From Epibacterium ulvae (lineage in GTDB: Bacteria > Pseudomonadota > Alphaproteobacteria > Rhodobacterales > Rhodobacteraceae), in NCBI RefSeq assembly GCF_018678075.1, contig NZ_JAHHIR010000013.1, forward strand, positions 1 through 64,000: a DNA stretch of 64,000 nucleotides, in the 5' to 3' direction. Of this stretch, positions 1 to 7,588 are shown piece by piece. The position numbers and the translations under genes were made by a program. How positions within the stretch are numbered: position 1 is the stretch's first letter; each line of letters starts with the position of its first letter. The notes under the pieces are model-generated. The model worked only from the letters and a program-made list of their open reading frames with translations, was not told the DNA's origin and did not search any database.

Positions 1-101
1 ATCGACCGGATATGGGCCTTTTACGCTTTATCGCCCATCCCATGGATGCGCATGTCTTCGATCATCCGCTCACGCAGCGGGGTTGTCTTCTCATGTGTCA
101 T
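1..101 (-). pseudogene. N-terminal fragment of a tyrosine recombinase/integrase with an in-frame stop
   Basis: Reading leftwards from an ATG at 101 gives 26 residues containing TPLRERMIEDMRIHGMGDKA, then TAA at 21-23, then KAHIRS in the same frame up to the window edge. The motif RMIEDMRI-GM--KA-KAHIRS is the start of the SAM-like N-terminal domain of phage-type integrases, often linked to IS91-like elements, where the stop position is normally Gln. A CAA/CAG to TAA change would explain the break. Only the edge of the gene is visible, so whether the remainder is intact is unknown. The identification rests on recalled family sequence, not on a search. Confidence 0.6.
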
Positions 102-241
102 GGAAACTCTCCTGTCCGTTGATTGAGAAGGCTCAATCGTCAGACAGGTTCGCTAGATCTCAAAATCCACACCGCCAAAGTCAGCGCACAACAACCGCAG
201 CAAGCGCCATTGCCGCGCCAGCGGCTTCGTCCTGGCCGCAT

Positions 242-258
242 ACTACCAATTCGGTAGT
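242..258. promoter_or_regulatory. Palindrome resembling a TetR-type operator
   Basis: ACTACC and GGTAGT are separated by five bases (AATTC), a perfect 6-bp inverted repeat. TetR-family regulators commonly bind similar ACTACC-N-GGTAGT dyads, but no tetR gene lies beside it. A second perfect repeat, GATTGAG-AAGG-CTCAATC at 121-138, lies just upstream of the integrase fragment. Nothing else was recognised between 102 and 346. The function is inferred only from symmetry. Confidence 0.25.
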
Positions 259-346
259 TGCTTGATTTCGCGCCCGCAGCGAACGGCAGCAAAGACGGGC
301 CGCACTGCAGCGGTTTTTTGGTACGGAGAATGGCCGATAAGGGCCG

Positions 347-1825
347 TTACCTATCATCTTTGATCCACACAGGGCGACGCGCCCCACTCGTTTGTGGCGT
401 TTTCGGTTCGCCGTCCCCGACGCGCGCCCAGAATCCTGATTTGCGAGGATGGGTTTTCTTGAGCTTGGCAAGATAGGTTGCGTGGTCGGTCATTGTGCCG
501 GGGCGCATGGCGTCCGCCTCTTGGGCCAATAGGGTCAGTTTCCCCAGATATTTTGCGCCGTGCCCATAGGCCTTGGATCGTGCGCGGTCGAGGATGCTGT
601 CCAGAAGGGCCCGGTAGAGGATTGTCGCCGCCAAGGGATGATCGTGTTCCAGCAGGTCCGCGATTTTTGGCAGGTTGTGCCAATCCCCCCCGTCCCAGCG
701 GTGCGGTTGCGTCGTGATCAGCTTTGCCGCCAAATCAAGTCGTGGCCAATCAAGGAAGAATTGCAGCGCCTCCTCGGGTTTTGCCTTTTCCAACGCAAAT
801 GCATGAGCACGGTCTTCGGCCTCGATATCCTCAAAATCCGGTAGCAGTTTCAAATACTGCCGCAGGATGTCGGCGGGCAGGCGTGCCTCAAAACAGCGCC
901 AACGCAGAGCCTGCGCCGCCGAACTGTCGCCGGTGGCGTCCAAGATGCGCGCTTCCAGGCTGACGCGTTCTGGTGCCAGGCCATCATCGGTTTCGCCAAA
1001 AGTGCGCCGCCCGGGCTTGCGCACCCATTCCAGCGCTTCGGCGGTGCGCCCAGCCTCCAGAAGCTGCGCCGTGATCGCCAATGTATCTTGCATATGTGGC
1101 TTTTTCTTGAGCTCCAGCGCGATGAGCAGATCGAGATCCCCCCGCGCCGAGGCGAGGATCTGGCGCATCCCGGCCCATTGCGAGGTCATGGAGTAAAACC
1201 AGCCATCCGATTTGCGCGCTGCGTCTTCGGTCTGCCGTTCGGCGATGGCGTCTTTCAGATCGCCGTCCCAACGCGCCAGAGTGTCTTGCGGCAGATGCGG
1301 CGCTACGGCCTCGGTCACGTCAGCGAGATAGCCATGCGTGCTTTCGCCAAGGGCGGTCATTATCTTCTCCGGCAGCGCGTTGGCCTCAGGCACCGGCAGG
1401 CTGGCGACCAAATCGCCGGTTGCGTGGATCGCCTGATAATAGACGTCCTGAACGCAACCGGAAGAATCGTCGACTCGTTCGAACACCTGTTCATGGGTGG
1501 CGATGAAGCGCAGCAACCGGTCTATGGCCAGCGCCGGGGCGGCAGGTCCAAGCTCGGATGTGATCGTATCGGTCAGGCTGCGCAGATCGTCGGCAAAAGC
1601 GCGGGCCTTGTCCCATTCGATAAAGCTCTTTGCCCGCGCCAGCCCGGACAGCCGTCGGTCGATCAGTTTGGCAATGGCTTCGGGGCCGGACTTCCCGGCC
1701 AGCGCCGCTTTGACTTGCCGCCGGAACCCAGCATTGCGCTCGGCCTCTTCCAGCACCAGCTGCGCGAGTTTGTCTGTGCCGAGATTTTTCAGCTTGTCAG
1801 TAGGGAGGGCAGGTTTGCGGGCCAT
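347..1825 (-). CDS. DUF6880 family protein of unknown function
   Basis: This 492-residue protein is soluble and largely alpha-helical, rich in Ala, Leu, Glu and Asp, with a repeat-like helical C-terminal half (for example the ALRWRCFEARLPADILRQYL and DWPRLDLAAKLI segments). I recognise it as DUF6880, a family of roughly this length known in alphaproteobacteria with no established role. The start is set at MARKPALPT because residues further upstream look non-coding; the ribosome site before it is weak. There is no signal peptide or membrane segment. It stands alone beside the integrase remnant, so it may belong to the accessory patch. Confidence 0.75.
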   Translation of the reverse strand: MARKPALPTDKLKNLGTDKLAQLVLEEAERNAGFRRQVKAALAGKSGPEAIAKLIDRRLSGLARAKSFIEWDKARAFADDLRSLTDTITSELGPAAPALAIDRLLRFIATHEQVFERVDDSSGCVQDVYYQAIHATGDLVASLPVPEANALPEKIMTALGESTHGYLADVTEAVAPHLPQDTLARWDGDLKDAIAERQTEDAARKSDGWFYSMTSQWAGMRQILASARGDLDLLIALELKKKPHMQDTLAITAQLLEAGRTAEALEWVRKPGRRTFGETDDGLAPERVSLEARILDATGDSSAAQALRWRCFEARLPADILRQYLKLLPDFEDIEAEDRAHAFALEKAKPEEALQFFLDWPRLDLAAKLITTQPHRWDGGDWHNLPKIADLLEHDHPLAATILYRALLDSILDRARSKAYGHGAKYLGKLTLLAQEADAMRPGTMTDHATYLAKLKKTHPRKSGFWARVGDGEPKTPQTSGARRPVWIKDDR

Positions 1826-2530
1826 GGGCAGGTCTCGGTTGGAAACAGTTGCCCCAATAAATGCCTCGGTCAGGTTCGGGGGGCAAGCATTGGGTCTCTG
1901 ATTGAACAAGCGCTGCGACTATTACGCGATTTCCCACGTGATTGACTTCCCGGCCTCACAGGTGCCGCGAATGGCTGGTCTGGTGAAACTGCATTGCAGC
2001 ATTGGCGCCACCGGCGAGCGGCAGGAATGGGCCGTTCTTGCTCAGCCCAAATGGCCGCCGAGGCGGGAATCTCGGTGAGAGTGAGCGGCAAAGCCAAAGA
2101 AAAACATCCGGCAGTTTGCTGGGCATACGCACTTGAAAGCTTCGCCCCATAACGGTCCTTGATAGAAGACGGAAATGAGCCGTTAATGTCACAGACACGA
2201 AGTGCGGTGCGCATTCCATCAACGCCCAACATCGCGTCCATTTTATCGACGACATGTGGTCCACGTCACTACAGCAGCCGGTAGCTGCATCGTGCATTCC
2301 TCTTTGACTGCTAGAAGGACCCGCGAAACATAGCTTTGGCCAGAAACGCGTAGACCACAAATATCGAAGCGTTTTTGGCCAAAGCGGAAATTCAAAGAAT
2401 AACGGAGACGGGCGGAGAGCGGGGATTCGCTGCGCTCAGCGCCAAGGTCTGAAATGCGGAAAACTACTCTTGATTACATTCAGAGAACAATTCTTGATAA
2501 ACTTGATCCCAAATACAAAGCGAAAAAAAT
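1826..2530. other. 705-bp stretch with no convincing gene
   Basis: Two overlapping minus-strand frames are open between about 1870 and 2360, but their translations are rich in Arg, Ser, Pro and Cys and match no family I recognise. Neither has a good ribosome site. They look like chance frames in decayed DNA. Base composition falls sharply after about 2380, marking the transition to the AT-rich segment that follows. Confidence 0.5.
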
Positions 2531-3569
2531 ATGGACCAGTCCAACTACATTTTGAGTTTAACAACAGCAGCCCTGAAAGCTGAAAACATTGGTGCTGGTA
2601 AGTGCTTTCTCTGTGGGACGGAACCTTCCTCAGGTGTCGGCGAACATGTCATCCCAAAGTGGCTGCAAAGAAGGCATGATTTGTTTAATGAGAAACTCAC
2701 GCTTCTAAACGGCACTCGTTTTTTCTATAGGGGCCTGACCATAACAGCATGCTCTCATTGCAACAATTCCGTTCTTAAATCGACAGAAGATTTTGTATCA
2801 CGGATGGTTCCAAAAGACATAGAACGCTGGGCACCAGAACATAGCTTTGAGGTCGGGCGTTGGATGTCCAAAATTTTCTTGGAATCCTTATAAAAGGATC
2901 GGCTTTACCCTTAAACCAACGCCAATCTGATCAAGGTAAAATAGTCCCACTGAACTATTTTGACGAGCTATTTTTAATGCACTTGCTCGTTCAGTTTTGG
3001 TGAAAAAAATAACATTCAACTGCCTACACACAATACATCCCTTCACACTATATGTATATCAAGTTGATGAAGACCCTGAGTATGGAGATTTTGACATATC
3101 TACGAATGTACTCGGAAAATCTATTTGTGTTCGCTTTGGTGGTCTAGGATTCGCTTTTGTCGCTGACGGCGGCCTTCAACATCATTCTGGTGATTTGGAC
3201 CCGTTTGATCTCGCTTTCAAAAAATTACATCCAATTCAATTCAGTGAAATTGTCGCTAGAATTCACTACAAAGCAGCATTGCGAGACGCCACACACAGTT
3301 ACATACAAAACGAAGATCTTGAAAGCTTTACGTTCACGCAAACTTCGGTGTCGCCGTACTCGAACACGACATTACCAGGCGGAGCGATGCAGGTTTTTAA
3401 AACTTGGAGTAACCGCGAGCTAACACAAGCATTATTGACCTACAGAGTACCCGGAGCCGAGCGATTAATAGATGATAACGGTTCGGCAGTCTTCACAAGA
3501 TTGGTAGACGAGAACGGCAATATCATCCAATTGTCGGCAAAGGCTTCAAAAGATGGGCAAGGTACTTAG
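2531..3569 (+). pseudogene. HNH-nuclease-like protein broken by two frameshifts
   Basis: The first 116 or so residues hold a zinc/HNH-like core: C25-x2-C28, H39 in GEHVIPKW, and C74-x2-C77 followed by NN. The reading frame is lost at the T run 2874-2877, continues for about 40 residues in a second frame (GILIKGSALPLNQ to LLVQF), is lost again at the T run 2995-2998, and continues in a third frame to 3569. Adding one T to each run restores a single frame of about 345 residues. The C-terminal part (about 190 residues) was not recognised. The segment is visibly AT-rich compared with its neighbours, suggesting transfer. Because both lesions are homopolymer contractions, sequencing error is a real alternative to decay. 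Confidence 0.7.
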
Positions 3570-3617
3570 TGCTCGACCGTGACATTCGCAGCGCGCACCA
3601 TTGAGCCTCCCCCAAAG

Positions 3618-4149
3618 AAGTGGCCCCGCCTTCGTCGGGCTGTCTCGGATCTGACATTGGACAAGTTGATCCTGTCAGAGGCCGCACGGGGAAACTTCTG
3701 AGCCCCTCGCGTCGCCGCGCCTGTATCAACCTGGTTCGCAGCCAAATGAAGGTTTCTGAGCGTCGAGTTTGCCGTGTCCTTGGCCAGCACCGCTCCACGC
3801 AAAGGCGTGTACCGGTTGGTCGTGCTGATGAAGATCGCCTGATCGTGGACATGATCGAGCAGACACGGCAGTACGGTCGATATGGCTCTCGCCGGGTCGC
3901 GGCCTTGCTGAGAGACGCTGGCTGGCAAGTGAATGACAAACGTGTCGAACGCCTGTGGCGACTTGAGGGGCTTAAAGTGCCAATGAAGCAACCTAAAAAG
4001 GGGCGGCTGTGGCTCAATGATGGATCCTGTGTCCGGCTGCGTCCTGAGTATCGCAACCATGTCTGGTCGTTCGACGTCGTGCATCACCGGACAGACGATG
4101 GCAGGGCATTCAGGACGCTGAATATCCTGGACGAACACAGCCGGGAATG
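3618..4149 (+). pseudogene. Truncated IS3-family (IS407-like) transposase remnant
   Basis: The segment begins inside orfA: its C-terminal end, RLRRAVSDLTLDKLILSEAA, is read to a TGA at 3699-3701. The orfB frame follows (SPSRRRACINLVRSQMKVSE, GLKVPMKQPKKGRLWLNDGS) up to the beginning of the DDE catalytic core at VHHRTDDGRAFRTLNILDEH. After the codons for REC at about 4149 the expected orfB sequence is replaced by unrelated DNA. Both the 5' part of orfA and the 3' half of orfB are missing, so the element is dead. The complete IS3 element starting at 4173 inserted just beyond this break. Confidence 0.85.
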
Positions 4150-4172
4150 CCCCCTCTCGGCGATGCAGGCAT

Positions 4173-4200
4173 TGGACCTGTCACGGTTTGATGTCGCTCC
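4173..4200 (+). repeat. Left terminal inverted repeat of the IS3 element
   Basis: It starts with TGGACCTGTC and shares about 17 of the first 21 positions with the reverse complement of the right end at 5376-5403. It is preceded by the CAT target duplication. Confidence 0.85.
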
Positions 4201-4235
4201 TTTGATAGCACTTACTGCACCAAAGGAGATGAACT

Positions 4236-4511
4236 ATGGGACTGAAACGGACGGACTAATTCCGGCAAGATGCGGTGCGTTTAGCACTGACGAGCGGGCT
4301 AACGCGTAAGCAGGTGGCGGATGATATTGGTGTCGGGATGTCGACGCTGAACAAATGGATCACCCAGCATCGAGACACGGACGTGGTGTCACAAGAGGAT
4401 TTAGACCTCGCCAAAGAGAATGACCGGCTTCGGCGTGAGATCAAGCTCCTCAAGGAGGAGAGGGATATTCTAAAAAAGGCCACCCAGTTCTTCGCGGGCC
4501 TAAAGCAATGA
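4236..4511 (+). pseudogene. IS3-family orfA with premature stop at codon 8
   Basis: The ATG at 4236 has a ribosome site (AAGGAGATGAACT just upstream) and gives MGLKRTD, then TAA at 4257-4259, then FRQDAVRLALTSGLTRKQVA in the same frame. Relatives read TDEFRQDAVR here, so GAA probably mutated to TAA. The rest contains the helix-turn-helix (LTRKQVADDIGVGMSTLNKW) and a leucine-zipper-like helix ending KKATQFFAGLKQ. Re-initiation at the GTG at 4275 would give a 78-residue product lacking only the extreme N-terminus, so the element may not be fully silent. Confidence 0.85.
4472..4478 (+). other. A6G slippery heptamer for -1 frameshifting
   Basis: AAAAAAG lies near the end of orfA. From here the -1 frame is open without a stop into orfB, which would yield the fused OrfAB transposase typical of IS3 elements. 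This is a prediction from the motif and the frame relation. Confidence 0.7.
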
Positions 4512-5365
4512 GATTTAGGTTTATAGAAGAACACAGAGCCAGCTTTCCAGCCACTCGCTTGTGCGACGTTGTCGGCGCCAGTGCGCGCGGTTTACGTGCC
4601 TTCCGAAGTCGTCCAGCCAGTCGCAAACAACGGTTTGATCTGGTTGCGCTGGCTCATATCAAAGAACAGTCGCGCCTCAGCCTGGGCAGCTATGGCAGAC
4701 CACGCATGACCGAAGAGCTGAAGGAGATCGGCTTGGATGTGGGCCATCGTCGAGTTGGCCGTCTGATGCGGCAGAACGGCATATCCGTTGTGCGAATGCG
4801 CAAACACAAGGTCACAACCGATAGCGATCACAAGTTCAACATTGCGTCCAATCTGTTGGATCGTGACTTCATGGCAGATGCGCCAAACCAGAAATGGGCG
4901 GGTGACATCAGCTATGTTTGGACCCGTGAAGGTTGGTTGTATCTCTCTGTGATCCTGGATCTGCATTCTCGACAGGTGATCGGATGGGCCGTGAGCAATC
5001 GCATGAAACGCGATCTGGCAATCCGGACTTTGAAGATGGCCATAGCCTTCCATGCGCCTCCAAGAGGCTGCATCCATCACACGGACCGTGGCAGCCAATA
5101 CTGTTCTCACGACTATCAGAAACTTCTGCGCCAGCATGGCTTCAAGGTGTCGATGGGCGGCAAAGGAAATTTCTATGATAATGCCGCCGTTGAGACCTTC
5201 TTCAAATCCATAAAGGCCGAACTGATCTGGCGGCGGTCATGGGAAACGCGGCGGCAGGCCGAGATGGCAATCTTCGAATACGTAAACGGCTTCTACAATC
5301 CGCTCCGTCGGCACTCAGCACTGGACTGGAAAAGCCCTGTCGCATTCGAACGGAAAGCGGCTTAA
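4508..5365 (+). CDS. IS3-family transposase OrfB (DDE integrase core)
   Basis: This 285-residue protein has an HTH_21-like region (LGSYGRPRMTEELKEIG) followed by an rve integrase core. The catalytic acidic residues are visible in AGDISYVWT, HHTDRGSQY and DNAAVETFFKSIKAEL, and the C-terminus has the usual YNPLRRHSALDWKSPVAFE. All catalytic elements are present, so the catalytic half is intact. Its ATG at 4508 overlaps the end of orfA, but expression in IS3 elements is normally through the -1 frameshift. It lies wholly inside the 4173-5403 element. Confidence 0.95.
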   Translation: MRFRFIEEHRASFPATRLCDVVGASARGLRAFRSRPASRKQRFDLVALAHIKEQSRLSLGSYGRPRMTEELKEIGLDVGHRRVGRLMRQNGISVVRMRKHKVTTDSDHKFNIASNLLDRDFMADAPNQKWAGDISYVWTREGWLYLSVILDLHSRQVIGWAVSNRMKRDLAIRTLKMAIAFHAPPRGCIHHTDRGSQYCSHDYQKLLRQHGFKVSMGGKGNFYDNAAVETFFKSIKAELIWRRSWETRRQAEMAIFEYVNGFYNPLRRHSALDWKSPVAFERKAA

Positions 5366-5375
5366 ACGAGCACTT

Positions 5376-5403
5376 GGGGAGGCACTAAAGCGCGACAGGT
5401 CCA
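5376..5403 (+). repeat. Right terminal inverted repeat of the IS3 element
   Basis: Its reverse complement starts TGGACCTGTC and matches the left end. It is followed by CAT at 5404-5406, the second copy of the target duplication. Confidence 0.85.
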
Positions 5404-5441
5404 CATCCTACCTACTGGTGTCATGACATAGGAGATCAACC

Positions 5442-5564
5442 ATGGCTAACGTAATGCTCGCTGCTCGTCGCTCTGCCACAGCAACCTTTGATACTGTAGC
5501 TCATACCGCAGACGCTGTGTCTGCTGGTGCTATCGCAGTCTCTCACCTTGCACCACTCCCCTGA
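5442..5564 (+). CDS. Short ORF of 40 residues, possibly a truncated phage-like gene
   Basis: The ATG at 5442 has a good ribosome site (AGGAG eight bases upstream). The product is Ala-rich and helical (MANVMLAARRSATATFDTVA at the start). The frame stops at 5564 shortly after the Ser-His-Leu codons, and the composition changes at about 5555, so the original gene may have been cut by a deletion. The IS3 element inserted 36 bp upstream of this start. I do not recognise the family. A phage origin is a guess from style and from the mobile surroundings. Confidence 0.35.
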   Translation: MANVMLAARRSATATFDTVAHTADAVSAGAIAVSHLAPLP

Positions 5565-5745
5565 TCGCGCCGGATGGCCAAGCGGCGAACAAGCTAACGT
5601 TTGGGCTGATATTCATGTGTTTGCAGACGGCACACCAATAAGCGCCTATCTGCGGGCCTGCCGAGATTGGGCAATCGAGGAAGCAGGTTCAGAGCAGGAG
5701 GTGTGGGCGGTTGGATACGCATACGCAGTAAGGCAATTGAAATAA
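5565..5745 (+). pseudogene. Unrecognised coding remnant
   Basis: An open frame from about 5527 encodes a sensible-looking acidic segment (VWADIHVFADGTPISAYLRA, then WAIEEAGSEQEVWAVGYAYA) ending at TAA 5743-5745. No start with a ribosome site is visible, and the 5' end overlaps the previous ORF in another frame. After the stop, the same frame stays open for a further 24 codons to TAA at 5818-5820 (DDTDKELARGIITACAAALI). This looks like the tail of a gene whose front is gone. No function is assigned. Confidence 0.3.
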
Positions 5746-5936
5746 GACGACACCGATAAGGAACTGGCGCGTGGAATAATAACCGCCTGTGCCGCCGCCC
5801 TCATCGGCAACGCCCCATAACCCCCAGTATTTCACTCTACCAAGCAGGACTGTCGAGACCGCTGTTTAGAACTTGACCTGCGCCGCTAAAACTCCTCCAG
5901 ATTTGTGTAGAGTCCGCCCAACAAAAGGACGGACAA

Positions 5937-6098
5937 ATGAAGGCGCGATTTACGGACGAACAGATCATTGCGATGATCAAGGAGCAGGAAGCTGGCGACA
6001 AGACCGCTGATGTGTGTCGGCGGCACGGGATCAGTTCGGCGACGTTCTATAAATACAAATCGAAGTATGGCGGCATGGAGCCGTCTAACGCGAAGCGG
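5937..6098 (+). pseudogene. N-terminal fragment of an IS3-family (IS407-like) orfA
   Basis: The frame opens with MKARFTDEQIIAMIKEQEAG and continues through the helix-turn-helix (VCRRHGISSATFYKYKSKYG) to SNAKR at about 6098, where similarity stops abruptly 12 bp before the stop codon of the GapR-like gene on the other strand. The sequence upstream of the ATG, from about 5870, probably contains the left end of this element, but without the right end it cannot be fixed. It belongs to a different element from the 3618-4149 remnant, because the orfA type differs. Confidence 0.85.
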
Positions 6099-6110
6099 TC
6101 CCTCTTTGAA

Positions 6111-6374
6111 TTAAGCCATGCCAAGCGCTTCTTTATACATCTCAAGGACAGCTTCCTCTTCCGCAATGTCGTCTTTGTCCCTTTTGCGCAGTCTAATAAG
6201 GGTGCGAACTACCTTTACGTCGTAGCCACGTCCTTTTAGTTCTGAGAATACCTCTTTTTGCTGTTCGGCGAGGTCGGACTTCTCCTGATCAAGTCTCTCA
6301 ATGCGCTCGACGAACTGGCGGAGTTCGCTGGCGGTTACCTTGTACGAGTCAGTTGCTTCTTCGTAATCACTCAT
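6111..6374 (-). CDS. GapR-like nucleoid-associated protein (DUF2312/UPF0335)
   Basis: This 87-residue protein has the full DUF2312 pattern: a long coiled-coil helix (ASELRQFVERIERLDQEKSD), the GRGYDVK turn, VVRTLIRLRKRDKDDI, and the EEEAVLEMYKEALGM end. In Caulobacter this family (GapR) forms tetrameric clamps on overtwisted DNA and stimulates topoisomerases. The start is MSDYEEATD, with GAGGT five bases upstream. It is directly downstream of a truncated paralogue on the same strand. An IS remnant abuts its 3' end. Confidence 0.9.
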   Translation of the reverse strand: MSDYEEATDSYKVTASELRQFVERIERLDQEKSDLAEQQKEVFSELKGRGYDVKVVRTLIRLRKRDKDDIAEEEAVLEMYKEALGMA

Positions 6375-6475
6375 CGTTACCTCATTTGTATTCTTGGGAT
6401 GGACTGGCCCTGTGGAACACACAATATAATACAGTGTTTCCCTCTAAGCCATTGTTTACTAACTCACACAACAAA

Positions 6476-6646
6476 TTAGTGGTGGTATTGGTAGCCACGC
6501 GCCTTGGCCTCCGCCATGATTTCTTTTTGTTGTTCGGCGATCGACTTCTTTTCTTCGTCCAAACGCTCAAACTGTTCAATGAACTGACGCAGCTCACCTG
6601 CGGTTACACGATAGCTTTCGCTCTTTTCGTCTTCTGTGATATCCAT
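6476..6646 (-). pseudogene. C-terminally truncated GapR-like (DUF2312) paralogue
   Basis: The ATG at 6646 has GGAG six bases upstream. The 56 residues cover the coiled-coil helix of DUF2312 (VTAGELRQFIEQFERLDEEK, then AEQQKEIMAEAKARGY) and then end YQYHH-stop instead of the usual YDTK...LRKRK...EMYKEALGM. The last 25-30 residues of the family, which include the shorter helices needed for tetramer closure in GapR, are missing and are not found in another frame. The gene lies about 100 bp upstream of the intact copy in the same orientation. It could be dead, or expressed as a shortened partner. Confidence 0.7.
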
Positions 6647-6860
6647 AACGGCTCCATGCGCATCCTGCTCGGTGCATGTGCTTTGAGAATTGATTTGCCA
6701 TTGGATACAAGTCTGAACTCTCTGCTGCAAGACTGGATAAAGCCGCAGCGGTTCAAGCGGCGCGATCCCTTGCGCAGGATGACCCGTTGCACTTGCGCAC
6801 AAGACGCCTTATGGCTCGGCGGCGCGATTTTCCCTGCCCCACTGTGAAGGAGCCCACAAT

Positions 6861-7076
6861 ATGGAATATATGGTCTGGATCGGTGCCGCCGTGTCATTGG
6901 CAGGTTTGCTGGGACTCTTATGGTGCATTGCAAAAGTCGCGCTGGCAAAACGAAAGAACCTCAGCGACGAAGAGCTTCGCGCCGAGGTTCAAAAAGTCAT
7001 TCCGTACAATCTGGGTGCATTGCTGCTGTCAGTGCTTGGTTTGATCCTTGTCATGGTCGGTCTATTTCTGTCGTAA
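6861..7076 (+). CDS. Small two-helix membrane protein, function unknown
   Basis: This 71-residue protein has two hydrophobic segments, residues 4-27 (MVWIGAAVSLAGLLGLLWCI) and about 49-70 (YNLGALLLSVLGLILVMVGL), joined by a charged linker (KRKNLSDEELRAEVQKVIP). A ribosome site, GAAGGAG, lies upstream of the ATG. It appears to be a conserved hypothetical inner-membrane protein of Rhodobacterales. The preceding 210 bp (6647-6860) hold no gene I can support. Confidence 0.75.
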   Translation: MEYMVWIGAAVSLAGLLGLLWCIAKVALAKRKNLSDEELRAEVQKVIPYNLGALLLSVLGLILVMVGLFLS

Positions 7077-7127
7077 CGGCTTTGGTTCAAAGCCATCGCG
7101 CCTGAAAGACCGACAACAATAGCCCGG

Positions 7128-7343
7128 CTAAATCGGCATATTGTCGAACATCCGTTCAGCAGCCTGTTCTTCCAGCTGCACGTCCAGACGTCGTAAGCGT
7201 GATGGTATTTCGGATCCGCTTTGCCGGATATCCCGCAGCACCTCTCGCAATTTTGGCTGGTAACTCAATCGACCCGTGGGTGGCGTAGCCAGAATCTGTT
7301 CTTCCAACTGAGCCGCATAGGTCAGTAGTTCAGTTTTAGTCAT
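7128..7343 (-). CDS. Small hypothetical protein
   Basis: This 71-residue soluble protein is helical and charged (MTKTELLTYAAQLEEQ, then KLREVLRDIR, then RLRRLDVQLEEQAAERMFDN). The ATG at 7343 is preceded by GGAGG in GGGAGGACACATC, a good ribosome site. It is divergent from the sulfide operon, with about 245 AT-rich bp between. I do not recognise a domain. Codon use looks like the host's. Confidence 0.6.
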   Translation of the reverse strand: MTKTELLTYAAQLEEQILATPPTGRLSYQPKLREVLRDIRQSGSEIPSRLRRLDVQLEEQAAERMFDNMPI

Positions 7344-7508
7344 GATGTGTCCTCCCTACACTCATGTCGCCTCCATAATACCCAACAAATTCCAAATTCA
7401 AAGTTTTCAATTTGATCCGCGAATTTGTGAGCCCTGTGGTTGAGTAAAACATGGAAACATGACAGCGGCACAACCAAAAGTTGCTCTCTTTACCAAATTT
7501 TTTTGGTT

Positions 7509-7566
7509 TGAATGTCGATTCATAGGCATTCACCTTGCGCCGTATTCGTGTTTTAATATATTTAAA
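7509..7566. promoter_or_regulatory. Candidate operator region of the sulfide-detoxification operon
   Basis: Two dyads lie upstream of the MBL gene: TGAAT-N4-ATTCA at 7509-7522 (perfect) and the AT-rich TTTAATATATTTAAA at 7552-7566. Operons of this type are usually controlled by an ArsR-family sulfide/persulfide sensor (BigR or SqrR) binding AT-rich or ATTC/GAAT dyads. No such regulator gene is in the window. Assignment is by position and symmetry only. Confidence 0.35.
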
Positions 7567-7588
7567 TCCGCAAATGCAGGAGATGCGT

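Larger units (their letters stand above)
4173..5403 (+). mobile_element. Complete IS3-family insertion sequence, 1231 bp
   Basis: The ends are imperfect inverted repeats: the left end reads TGGACCTGTCACGGTTTGAT and the right end, reverse-complemented, reads TGGACCTGTCGCGCTTTAGT, with the first ten bases identical. The element is flanked by CAT at 4170-4172 and CAT at 5404-5406, a 3-bp target duplication typical of the IS3 family. It carries orfA and orfB in -1 relation with an A6G slippery site. A nonsense codon early in orfA suggests reduced activity. The subgroup was not determined. Confidence 0.92.

Noticed and set aside
298-320. CCGC-N6-GCGG followed by T6 as a terminator
   Set aside because: Only a 4-bp stem, and no plus-strand gene lies upstream.
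1088-1945. 285-residue plus-strand frame across the DUF6880 gene
   Set aside because: It is the antisense shadow of the minus-strand gene; it has no family resemblance and no ribosome site.
1870-2360. Two overlapping minus-strand frames of 123 and 134 residues
   Set aside because: Arg/Ser/Pro/Cys-rich translations with no recognised family and no ribosome site.
3566-4138. 190-residue minus-strand frame inside the IS remnant
   Set aside because: It is the antisense of the truncated transposase.
6700-6800. Possible tRNA because of a GGTTCAAGC-like word
   Set aside because: No acceptor stem or cloverleaf could be folded.
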